Positions 1-9,891 of a DNA stretch of 64,000 bases are shown here, one piece after another; the stretch's first letter is position 1; every line of letters starts with the position of its first letter. A program made the translations under genes and the position numbers. The notes below the pieces were generated by a model. It had not been told where the DNA came from, made no database searches, and saw only the letters and a program-made list of their open reading frames with translations. The DNA is taken from the NCBI GenBank assembly GCA_028023455.1, contig JAQFVV010000056.1, forward strand, positions 4,239,717 to 4,303,716, written 5' to 3'. The DNA comes from Epiperipatus broadwayi. Taxonomy: Eukaryota; Onychophora; Udeonychophora; Euonychophora; Peripatidae.

Positions 1-34
1 TATCTAACTAATCAATAGACAGAATATATATATA

Positions 35-116
35 TATATATCATAATACTGAAATTAAACATAAATAAATGTTTCTATATATCATAATACTGAAATTAAA
101 CATAAATAAATGTTTC
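35..116. repeat. 41-bp tandem duplication
   Basis: A 41-bp unit containing tcataatactgaaattaaac is present twice head to tail, at about 35-75 and 76-116. The copies are essentially identical, so the duplication is recent or has been homogenised. A short (TA)n tract lies just before it. Confidence 0.85.
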
Positions 117-370
117 AAACATAGAGTGAGTACTTAGTAAACAAAATATATAAATATATATGTAACAAAAGAAAACTAGAATTAAATACCATTATAAAAA
201 ATATAAATAAATCTTGGCAATATCAGCTTAACTGCTTGCCTCCAATTCCCATAGCATATACAGAATAGATGCCATTGGAAGATAGCTGTAATGTATTGAT
301 GTATTATACAAGTATATATTTACATAATGTATATGCATTTTTGATTTGTAATAATATATTTATTTTAAAG

Positions 371-476
371 GCCTCCATCACCAATTTATGATATAATGTG
401 CCATAACTTTCAACGGAAATGGCTTGAAGACATGAAAGCACAGGAAGTTGTTCGTAAAACAAAGGAGTTAGCCCAA
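371..476 (+). CDS. Candidate internal coding exon of a host gene
   Basis: A 106-bp block of mixed codon use stands out from the AT-rich surroundings. It follows an AG acceptor (ttttaaag) and ends at a strong donor (CAA|gtaaga). With one leading base the frame is open for 35 codons; it begins PPSPIYDIMCHNFQRKW and ends VVRKTKELAQ, and it exits in phase 0. The peptide is hydrophilic and probably helical, with no transmembrane segment. I do not recognise the family. The next candidate exon, at 1808-1850, starts in the compatible phase 0, which supports one + strand gene. The alternative is a fragment of an old pseudogene. Splice calls are by eye only. Confidence 0.45.
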
Positions 477-1807
477 GTAAGATATTGATTAACTTAACTT
501 TTTTATTGTAAAATTTTTTTTTATTCTATCTTTATTAAAGTTGCAATAACAATAACACTGATTGTACTAACAATCTTATATGACTTTCTGATATGCTTAA
601 TTTATGCCTCCAAAAGCAGTTCTCAAATATATATAAACTACAGAAACTGGTGAAGGAATGCAGATATTTTAATATATCATATGATCTAAAGTTCATTGGT
701 AATTCAGGTTTACAACATATAACTATGGAGTAAGTGAAGAAAACTGCTTTTAGAAGCATGTGAGTAAGCAAAGAAGAATGTCATGAAAAGATCTACAATT
801 GATGCATAACACACACACACGCATATATATATATATATATGAATTGCTTGACTTTTAGTTTTACTTGAGTAGTACAAAGAAGTAGAAAACAATTATTGGA
901 TGTATAGATTAAATATTTTCTTCAAAATTTTATAAGCTACTCCTTATGTTTCCATTGTTTAATTCAAACAAAGATTAGCTTTTCTTGCATTCATCACTCA
1001 TGACTAATTAATTATCTTTAACATTCTGTAATATTTCTATCAGCTTTAAAAATTTATTTCTTGGAATTTTAAATTTGATTTTCACTTTCAATATATAATT
1101 AATTGACAAAGATAAATGAATGCTTTCTTATGTGGGTGCAGTTAAGTTTCTCTTTGAAGCACTGCAGTTGGATTTCCTTTGTCATGGTTATCATAGGCTA
1201 AATTAAAATTAACAACCGGATTTTTCAAACTTCTTGTGTATTATCTTGGTTAGAAATAGATGATCAGAATTGGAAACCATGTTGTAATGAAGATTAATTT
1301 ATTCACTCCATGTTATTACTATTTACTTTTAAAATCATTCATCCCTTTGAACCTGCTTTTAAAAATGATTGTTTTTGACTTGTTAAACTTGAAATATTTT
1401 AGCTTTTATATTTTACTGAGAAAAATATTACGAATCTCTTCTCCCAGATTGTCTGCTGTTTTTTTCTTAAAAACCCAGGGATAATTGACACCCCCAAACT
1501 ATTTATTTGACTTCTCATTGGCCAATTTCCCAAATCAACTTTTACATTTTTTTAAATTAAAGATTTTTCTGTTTCTCTTTTAAAATATTAAAGTTAATAA
1601 ATATTTTACAAATGAAATTAACTTAAATCACCACTTTAAGGCCAAGTTTTAGTTTCTGATTACATTTTTGAATGACATTATTAATTAAATTTGAATATAA
1701 AATTTATGCCTAAAAAGATCTTATTATTAAGATAATTTAAAGTAAATTCTTATTTTGTAATCAATAATTGTTCTTTCTTTCATTGACTACAATTTTATGA
1801 TCTTTAG
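477..1807 (+). other. Presumed intron, AT-rich
   Basis: This stretch lies between two candidate exons. It starts with a good donor (gtaagatattg) and ends with an acceptor (ctttag). It contains a short (CA)n(TA)n tract near 808-841. Short ORFs on either strand here are low-complexity and look like chance. Confidence 0.35.
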
Positions 1808-1850
1808 CTTTTAAAGGAACATGACATTAAAATAAATTTAAATCAAACTG
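1808..1850 (+). CDS. Candidate small internal exon
   Basis: This is a 43-bp block between an AG acceptor (atctttag) and a strong donor (ACTG|gtaagt). Read in phase 0 it gives LLKEHDIKINLNQT plus one base. That continues the charged, helical character of the exon at 371-476, and the phases match. At 43 bp it could be chance. The joined phase and the consensus donor are the only support. Confidence 0.35.
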
Positions 1851-3342
1851 GTAAGTAATTTCTGGTTATTTAAATGGACAAATATTGTATTAAAATTATA
1901 TAGTAGATTATTTTATAAATGATTATAAATAATAACATTGATTATTAAATCTATCCATTATCTTAAGGTATAAATTTAAAATTTTGGAGCTATAATTTAC
2001 ATTTTATATACCATTTTTCCAATGGATAACCAATCAAAAGGTTACAATATATATATATATATATAATAGTCATCACTAAAATGGAAACTATATAAATAGA
2101 ATAGAGAGAGAGAGTGGCTAAATGCAATCAGTAAGTTTAAAACATTAAAATTTTAAGAACAGAAGAGAAGAAAAAAATATCCAGAATTATTAGATTTTTT
2201 ACAGAAAGCTTTAATAAATAAACATCACATGATCACCATTTTTGCTTGCTTATAACTGATGTTAAAACAGACAAAACTCACTATATGTATTTCCACACAC
2301 AGCAAGTTAGATTAATCAATGGATGCCAGAAAGCTTGTGCACTAAATGGGGATTTTATGCACAAGCCTTCAGGCATCCATTGATTACTGTAGCTTGCTGT
2401 GTGTGGCAATATGTATAGTGAGTTTTGCCTGTTTTAATAAGCTTTAAAGTAAAGGGAAACAAAGAAAAATTAGACAAATTAAATATGAGAAAGAATTACT
2501 TCTATTTGGTAGATTTTAAAACAAGATAATTAAAATTTATTATATTTTTATTAGAACAAATGGTTAGCAAAAAAGAAAGGAAGCAAGTGGATTTTTTTAA
2601 AAGTAATTAAAGCCATGGTTTTTATTTATATTTTATCTGATTAAAATAATAACTTAAACAGACAAAAAAACTTTAATCAAGTTTGTTTTATTAGTGCTGT
2701 GGATTATTATATAATTAAAGCATTAAATAAAAATATTTTGCACAAAATTGTTATCTAAATAAACCTAATGAGATTAACCAGTTTATAGATCTGACATTGA
2801 TTGGATTAGATAGTTTATGTGCTTTTATTAACAATGCTAATTAAAAAATAAGATAATGTGAAATGGGGGCAGAAATACTTTAAACAGTGGCTAGGTTCAT
2901 TTATAAAAGTGTCAGTAAATATTTTTTTTTTTTTATTCATTTTCTTCACTGAGGCTTATAGTCTGCATAAAATATATTTGTGATTCTGTCAGCTGAACTT
3001 CACCCATCAGAAAAAAAGTTAGGTTCTGCTTTGACATACCCTGTGCAACAAATAACAACTGGAATTGAAAAGTTATAATGGAGATGCATTGCTAAATTCC
3101 TGAGTATATATTCATTAGTCCAGACACAATGTAGTCTATATTACTTATCTCAAAAACTTCCATCAAAATCTTGAAATATGACTTAACTTGATATTGCCAA
3201 GTAGTATTGGCTTTGAGATGTATATTTGGTTGCCAAAGATTCTTCATATTGAAGCATTTTTCTACTGAGTAACATGTGAGCATATATAGTTATCAGAAGG
3301 ATCTGATCTGAGTTTACTTTTACAGTGTAAAGCAAATTAAAG
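1851..3342 (+). other. Presumed intron with a foldback repeat
   Basis: AT-rich sequence with a (TA)n run near 2047-2065 and a (GA)n run near 2101-2115. The foldback at 2262-2438 is listed separately. Apart from these I see no coding or RNA gene. Confidence 0.3.
2262..2438. repeat. Foldback (long inverted repeat), arms about 80 bp
   Basis: The left arm (2262-2341) and right arm (2358-2438) are imperfect reverse complements around a 16-base loop. Matching blocks include gcatccattgatta with taatcaatggatgc, and agcttgctgtgtgtgg with ccacacacagcaag. Several mismatches show moderate age. There are no protein motifs. It looks like a foldback-type or MITE-like element, but no convincing target-site duplication was found. 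Confidence 0.75.
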
Positions 3343-3467
3343 AAGATTGGAAAGCAACAAAATCCACAAAAATAAACATGACAATTGACAAAATAAAGGA
3401 AAACCAAAAGAAAACTAGAAAAATGTCGAGCTCAACAAAATACTTTGAACAAAAAGAACTTTCATAA
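3343..3467 (+). CDS. Candidate terminal exon, lysine-rich
   Basis: A frame open from GTA at 3327 ends in TAA at 3465-3467 and encodes a Lys-rich tail (for example EDWKATKSTKINMTIDKIKE). Two acceptors are possible. The pyrimidine-preceded one (ttttacag, ending 3325) is out of phase with the exon at 1808-1850. The AG at 3341-3342 is in phase, joining G|AA to give Glu, but it lacks a pyrimidine tract. The protein would end in a basic, disordered-looking tail. The family is not recognised and the link to the upstream exons is an inference. Confidence 0.27.
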
Positions 3468-3851
3468 AAGTGATTACCAAAATAAATGGTAAGAATTTTA
3501 ATTCCTTGCCTGTTTTTTTATTTTATACAATCTAAAATTCAAATAGATTTTGTGTTTTTATTTTGTATTATTGTTAATAGTAATAGATTAACCAAAATGC
3601 ATTTTTAAATGTTTATAGAGTTATAATTTGCAAATAAATGCTATTATTGATTAAGATACAAAATTGGTATCTGAACTTAATATATTATTATTTACCTAAT
3701 AATAGCTGATTATATTCTAATTAATACCATTACAGAAATTGATGTGCCCAATTTATGGGCATAGTAATCCAAAACCCTAATTTATTTCATTATAGAAATT
3801 GTTGTTCCAAAGTGTGGATTTGATTAAAAACCATTTACCTAAGATTATTGT

Positions 3852-3937
<86 letters not shown>

Positions 3938-5006
3938 TAAAATAGAAAGTTCAATTATAATTACAATTTTATTGTTCATTTTAAAACAACATGAATAATA
4001 AATAATTTTGTTTCCAATAAGCAAACATTATTGATATTTTAATTTTTAAATGTTTTTTAATTTCATACGGTATTGTATAAGTAATATATTCTTATTATAA
4101 ACTAAATATAGGAATTGTAGTCATTTTGAAAAATGATAATTGTGGTTGAATATTAGGAGGGGGGAAATAGCAATATGAAGTATTTATCTGTACTCCTCAA
4201 CAAAGAATTGGTGAAGGTCTTTATTTAACAAACCAAAAATGTATGGGAATTTTAAATTATATTCTTAAGCAGTATCTGAGGACAAACAAGATAATGTATA
4301 ATACTAAATTAGTCAAAATAAATATCATCCTATTAAGAGTAGCTATACACAATTTTTTTGGATGGAAGCAGCTAAATTAAAAATGCTAATTGCATTTCTC
4401 TTGTCTACAAATAAAATTATTTGGATTATAAAAAAAATTGCCTAAACATATTGAGCAAACATTAATAGCTTCAAATAGATACAGAGTAGAAGAAGTGTTA
4501 AAAATTTTACATGTGCTAGAAGCAAATGAAATACTGTTAGGAAATGTGTACTGCTCTAGAAAAGAAAGTACTCATTGTAATGCATCCTATATTCAGCTAT
4601 GTAGCCTAATCTATAAAAAAAATACAGAGATGACATACTAGAAAATCACAGTATCATTATTATAGTAGGACTATTGACAAAAATATTAATGAACAGGAAA
4701 AAAGTTGCCATTTATCAGGAAGTTATTCTGTCAGAAATTCACAGAATTTTTTGCAAACTCTAATATTTGTGATTTGTGAAAATTCTAAGGGCTAGATCTA
4801 AATCTAGTCCATTAAACTAAATTGGACTTTGTTTGAATATTCCTCACTGCAGAAACCTATCACTAATTTGAAAAGCAATGATATTGTTTTTTTTTTTAAA
4901 TTCCATAAATTTTAGAATTAGGTGAGATAGAAACTGAACAATTACAGAAAAGTTATATGTTAAGTAGCTGTCAAGAAATTATTATTACTATTGAAAGTAT
5001 ATTAGT
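3468..5006. other. AT-rich stretch, no clear gene
   Basis: It contains a (CA)n(TA)n microsatellite at 3852-3933. The open frame at 4438-4641 has no recognisable domain. It might be upstream gag or pol of the gypsy relic that becomes recognisable from about 5007, but I cannot show that. Confidence 0.4.
3852..3933. repeat. Compound (CA)n(TA)n microsatellite
   Basis: About 14 CA units pass directly into about 27 TA units. Confidence 0.95.
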
Positions 5007-6700
5007 GTGTTAGAGATAGATTTTCTAGGGCATATTATAGGAAAATATGAAATAAGACTGCATCCTTATGAGATTAATCTATTCAAAATTTTCCAATACC
5101 TGAAAATAAAAAGCAACTATCTTTTTTCTTTGTTGTCTGCAATTTTTATTATCAAAATTTTGCTTATGATACCATTTATTTGTCCAAGTTACTTAAGAAA
5201 GATGAAAATTTGAAATAGACAGAAAATCATTCTTAAGAATTTAATAAAATAAAATTAAAATTTTTAGATCAACTTATTCTGTACTATCTTAATTTTAAGG
5301 AAATATTTTATGTTCAATTAGATAATAGGGATTATAGATTTGGAATAATTTTATTCCAGTTAGATGTATTTTGTATTTCCTTAATTATTTATTAAAAGGT
5401 ACAGAATTACATTATGCCACAGCTAAAAATTAAGCATGTGCTGTGACTTGGGCCTTTCAGAAATTCTAATATTTATTAGACTCTAATATTATAGTTATTA
5501 CAGCCATACAACTTTGTAGTTTTTAAATTGGAGTTATCTTAATAATGAAGGGTTAATTAGAAGCTTGTTTTTACAGCAAATAGATTATCAGATTCAGTAC
5601 TGCAAAGAGAGAAATAATGTTGCAGCAGATATTTTGAGTAGATATCTGGTAAAAATGCAACCATGCCATTTAAGTGTAGTCAATATGTTTATTATAGTAA
5701 TTTCTTTAATAATAGATGACTTCATAGAAAATGATTTGAGGTATTTGGCGGAAGTAGATTTAGAAGATTTTAAACTACATTCTATTATTATGTATTTACC
5801 TGCAGTAACAGAAAAGCTGATCAACAATAAAGTTATATTGAGATATAATTTTTTTAAAAATCTGTTGTATAATCAAACCAGAGAAAATTAATGAGTGGTT
5901 CTGGAGAATTGTAACAACTACTTGCTTAGAAAGTAGATTAATCTTTTACATCCATTGTTACTATGGGCATTACAGACTCATAAAGATAAAACATGTTGTG
6001 TCAGACTAGTCTATTGGCCTGGTATGTATGCTTCTAAATTAAATCACATTATGTACTGTGAATTTTAAATATGCAAATTATTCATATGTAGATATATTTC
6101 AGCATATACTACTAAATCATCCAAATGACATTTCAGCTATATATTTCTATGGATCATTACTATCTTTTAGGGAATTGAAATTTATTATTGTCACCTATGA
6201 TGTATTCTTAAAGTTTGTTGCATCTTACCCTATGATTAAAGCCAATGCTAAAAATATATTGAAATATCTGTGAGATTTTTAATTTGTATTAGTTGGAAAA
6301 CCCAAAACTATTTTCTATTTAAAAATGAAATACTTGATTAAGAAACAAAAGAGTAAAATATATGTTCCATTTGAAATCCTCACTGTAATCCTGTGAAAGA
6401 ATTATGCATGAGTTGTGTAGATTATTGAGGGTTTATTTAAAATAATAATAGCAATTGGTTGAATAAATTAAAATGCTTGTAAATTATATTAATATAATTC
6501 AGAATAAGTCAACCAAATTAGTCCCAATTCACTTTCATTTTGGATGTAGGGAGCCTATGATAATTAAACCTTTTCTGCCAACTATAGCAGAAGAAGTAGA
6601 TTATGATAAGAATATATTAGAAGCTCAAAAAATTAAAAGAAATGGGACAGAAAACAGTTGTCCAAGCTTTTCAAAGACCATGTATTTTGACAGTATGGAT
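5007..6700 (+). pseudogene. Decayed gypsy-type LTR retrotransposon pol relic
   Basis: Fragments in shifting frames follow the Ty3/gypsy pol order. First comes an RT thumb-like piece (EIDFLGHIIG near 5015, then a block resembling the SFLGL..FYRKFI region). RNase H-like pieces follow (LHYATAKN near 5408; then DYQIQYCKERNNVAADILSR at about 5580-5640, matching the family's EYRPGKENVVADALSR region). An integrase zinc-binding-like stretch ends in YWPGM (about 6013). A late integrase block (HFGCREPMIIKPFLP) lies near 6535-6580. Stops and frameshifts between blocks mean no protein is made. LTRs were not found. The 3' side runs into a Penelope-like element at about 6700. Confidence 0.7.
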
Positions 6701-6710
6701 TATGTCTTAA

Positions 6711-7173
6711 TAAGAAGTATATAGGAATTAAAACTAATGATAATAGAGTAGTTAATGGGATAAATAGAATTATTAGAACAATTAATAAAACTTTCAAGAA
6801 TACTATAAGGTATAGAATAGTGAATAGAAAAAGAAAAAATGTGATGGACATATTAGATAATAAATATATTAATGAGGAGAGGAGAAATATTAATGGGGTG
6901 TATGAAATAGAATGTAAAATATGTAAAGATAAAAGAATTAGAAATAAGTATATGGGCAAAACAAAAAATTCTATACATACTAGGTTGGTACAGCATAAAT
7001 ATGATAAAAGGTCACCAATATATATGCATATTATGGAAACAGGTCATAATATTGGGAAAGAGAACATTAGAATGATTAGTTATACAGATAAAATAAGGGA
7101 TAGAAAAATAAAGGAAGCAATATTTATAAAGAAAATTAAACCAAATCTTAATAAAAATGGGGGAGGGGTATAA
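6711..7173 (+). pseudogene. Penelope-like element C terminus with GIY-YIG endonuclease
   Basis: One open frame runs from about 6711 to the TAA at 7171-7173. The N-terminal part (GINRIIRTINKTFKNTIRYR) resembles the RT-to-EN linker of PLEs. The EN domain shows the GIY-YIG signature as GVYEI (about 6895) and KYMGKT (about 6947). A CxxC (CKIC) lies between them, typical of PLE endonucleases, and the helix TRLVQHK follows. The fold normally nicks target DNA for reverse transcription. The RT domain is absent, so this is a 5'-truncated copy abutting gypsy pol. The EN itself has no stop and keeps the Tyr and Arg motif positions. A hammerhead-like 3' motif lies about 600 bp downstream. Confidence 0.85.
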
Positions 7174-8294
7174 ACAATAATAGCATAAAAGAAAATAATA
7201 GTATAAGAAAAAAAAAGTTTTTTTTTTTATTTGGGTGTGATAAAATAATAAAAAACATTAATAGTTATAAAAATAGTTAATAGAGGGAGTTGTAGGATAG
7301 AATATGAAAAAGAGGTTAAAAAGGAAGTTGAATTACTAGAGTAAAATGGAGGATAGAGACAGTTGAAAGAATAGAATAAAGTGAGAAAATTTTATATAGA
7401 ATAATTAAGAAGGTAAAATGAATGAAAATAAGTATTTAGTTAGAATAAAAGATAAAGAAAGATTATATTGATAGTGATTAAAAGAAAAAAAAATTTTTTT
7501 TGGAGGAGTGTAATTAAAATTACTTTATAATGTAAATATTATATATATTAAAATTATATGTATAGGTATATGTTATAAAGAAAAAGGATAAAAAAGATTT
7601 TAAAAGAATATAAAATAGGATGGTAAATATGTTAATGATATTATATGAATTGAAAAGGTTAGGAAATATTTTTAAAAAAATTTAAAAGTTTGATAGGAAT
7701 TTAATAATTTTATATAAAATAATGTATTTTAATGGTTGTATTTTTATGTGTGTTCAAATTTTGTAGATCTGATGAAGACTGCATGGTACAGTCGAAACTG
7801 TGATCAATAATAAAAGTTTTTTTGCTGAAAAGTGAAATGTGTAAGATTTTTGAAATTCAATATTATATAAGAACTCCTTATGTTAGTTATCAACAGAAAT
7901 ATATATGTAAATTTTTTAATGTTTATAAGGGACCATTCTGAATATAAAGGAAAGTGAGGGAAAATGCATTTTTTTTAGAAATCCCTGAAGGTGAAAATGA
8001 TACCTTCAATGGCCAAAGTTTAAAACCAATAGTATCACCTGAATAAATAGATAAATAATATTTGGCCAAACTGAATTAAAAATATATGATAAAGTAATAG
8101 TTATTATAAGAAAGAATTTATTTAGAAAAGACATTTTAAGAAAAAGAATAAAGGTTATTAAATAAACATGTTAAAGTTTGATATTTCAATAGTGATAATG
8201 TAGAAGTTGAATAACTTGCTGATTTAACTTTAGGAATGTAAATTTGTAGCAGTATATTTGAGAGTAAAATGATATTTCAAAAGAATATATATAC

Positions 8295-8295
<1 letters not shown>
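7174..8295 (+). other. PLE 3' UTR and unassigned AT-rich sequence
   Basis: Purine-rich, AT-rich sequence follows the EN stop and leads to the hammerhead-like motif at 7769. From about 7830 to 8295 there may be remains of the interrupted gypsy element, but no motif is firm enough to call. Confidence 0.4.
7769..7797 (+). ncRNA. Hammerhead-ribozyme-like motif at PLE 3' end
   Basis: The sequence reads CTGATGA, one A, a perfect 5-bp stem (GACTG/CAGTC) around a 7-base loop, then GAAA. This is the conserved core, helix II and GAAA order of hammerhead ribozymes, which are known in PLE terminal repeats. The following CTGTGATC does not give a clean short helix III with a UH cleavage site. The motif is therefore called hammerhead-like, not active. 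It lies downstream of the GIY-YIG frame on the same strand. Confidence 0.6.
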
Positions 8296-8345
<50 letters not shown>

Positions 8346-8375
8346 CTTTTTTTTTTATTATTATTATTATTATTT
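8296..8375. repeat. (ATT)n microsatellite, interrupted
   Basis: About 16 ATT/TTA units, then a T-run, then about 8 more. It forms the 5' flank of the LINE 3' fragment that follows. Confidence 0.95.
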
Positions 8376-8872
8376 TATACTATGGATCCATTGCCAATTT
8401 TTTACTATCGATATATTGTATGGAATTCCATAAATGAAACAAATATGAAAAAAATACAAAAAGTTTATGATAAATATTGTAAATATGTTATAAAACTTCA
8501 TCTTATAACAATAATGAATTAAATATTAAGATAATATTATCTAATATGTGTTTTTTATATAAAATGATAAATGGCACAATAACTTTTAATAATTCAGTAA
8601 CAAAAGTGCTATATAAAATATCAACTTTTAATAGCAGAAATCGTGGATTTTTTATTTACTATTAATTAATCATACATGTATAAAGAATGCACCTGTATAT
8701 AGATTACAAAATGAATATAATAATATGTTTAGTGATGTAGAGTTTATTTCAGATTTTAAAATATTTAAAAGTATATATATTAAATTTATTAAATCAAAAT
8801 TTTGTGTAAATTTAATCATTGTAAACATTTTCTTGGCTTTGTAAGCTGTTGTTTACTAATAAATTGAATTAT
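8376..8872 (+). pseudogene. LINE 3' fragment (RT C-terminal end)
   Basis: Translation beginning at the left edge gives YYRYIVWNSINETNMKKIQK, like the end of APE-LINE RTs (YGSIVWNP, then a helix). Later frames give FNSRNRGFF and NAPVYRLQNEYNN, resembling the C-terminal TRS-(x)n-VPR region. Several stops and shifts are present. The 3' end, ataaattgaattatcatc, parallels that of LINE3 at 27,948-27,975. It is 5'-truncated and lies between (ATT)n at 8296-8375 and (ATC)n/(ATT)n at 8873-8941. Confidence 0.65.
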
Positions 8873-8941
8873 CATCATCATCATCATCATCTTCATCATC
8901 ATAATTATTATTATTATTGTTATTGTTTATTATTATTATTA
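8873..8941. repeat. (ATC)n then (ATT)n microsatellite
   Basis: An ATC-repeat tail changes into ATT/GTT repeats. It separates the LINE 3' fragment on its left from LINE1 on its right. Confidence 0.95.
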
Positions 8942-8993
8942 CTAATTTTTATTGTGTTCAGTAAAATAGGATTTAATTGGATTTGCTTATAAA

Positions 8994-9891
8994 ATGTCTT
9001 TCTGCAAGATTTGTCATGATTTACTACCTAAAAATTGAAATTTTGTTTCGTGTATGGGCTGTAGCACCAGTTTTCATTACACGTGCTCAACGTTAGGAGA
9101 GGCTACCTATAGACGAATGTCTTTAAAAAAAAAAGCAGGAATGGAGATGTAATGTTTGTAGAATTCCACCTGATGGTGATGGTTCTGTTATGGTAAATAA
9201 TACTGATTCTTCGAACTTGATTTTAAATGATATTTTGGAAAAATTAAAATTACTTCCGGTTATACATACGGCAATTTCAGAGCTTACGATTACGGTTGCG
9301 AAGCTTCAGGTTGACGTGGATTTTTTGCGGGGTAAAGTTGATAAAAATAATGATAATTTATTACAATTATCAAATATGTATGATTCTTGTGAAAACGAAA
9401 TCACTTTATTAAAGGAAAAAATTGACTCTATGGAACGTTCACGGTTGGATTGTGAAATTGAAATACAAGGTGTTCCCTTATGTGAAAATGAAAATTTGTC
9501 TTTAATTGTTACGAAATTGGCGGAAAAACTTGAAATTGAAAACTTTACTACTAATTGTATTGAGAATATTTATCGGACAAAATCTAAATGTAATAATATA
9601 GCAGGTTTTATTGTTACTCGTTTTGCTTCGCGAAATTTAGCTAAATCATTTTTATTGAAGAGAAATGTTATTAAATCGGTTTCTGATTTTTTGTTAACGG
9701 AATCTAGTCAGCGTGTATATATTAATCAACGTATAACTCCACACATTAGACAGCTGTTATGGAAGGCTAAGCAAAAAATGCGTGAACGTAAAGGTATGGC
9801 TTTTATACGTAATGGATTGGTTTATATTAGAAATGATTTAAATTCTCCGTGTGTTTTAATTAAAAATGAATCTGAGTTGTCAGCGTTTTGA
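8994..9891 (+). pseudogene. LINE1 ORF1: PHD finger, coiled coil, RNA-binding-like C terminus
   Basis: The reading starts at ATG 8994 (MSFCKICHDLLPKN), has an in-frame TGA at 9036, and continues as NFVSCMGCSTSFHYTC. A shift in an A10 run (9125-9134) leads to WRCNVCR. Together these give the Cys4-His-Cys3 spacing of a PHD finger. From 9190 one clean frame of 233 residues runs to TGA 9889-9891. It has a heptad-rich coiled coil (roughly residues 15-95), then an RRM-like domain (IQGVP, ending near TRF), then a basic C-terminal segment (LLWKAKQKMRERKG, FIRNGLVYIRND). ORF1 proteins of this type bind the element RNA. The stop at 9036 and the frameshift make this copy defective. ORF2 follows in the same frame. 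Confidence 0.8.

Noticed and set aside
7769-7810. Fully active hammerhead ribozyme
   Set aside because: The core and helix II are good, but I could not place a clean helix III and UH cleavage site, so only a hammerhead-like call is made.
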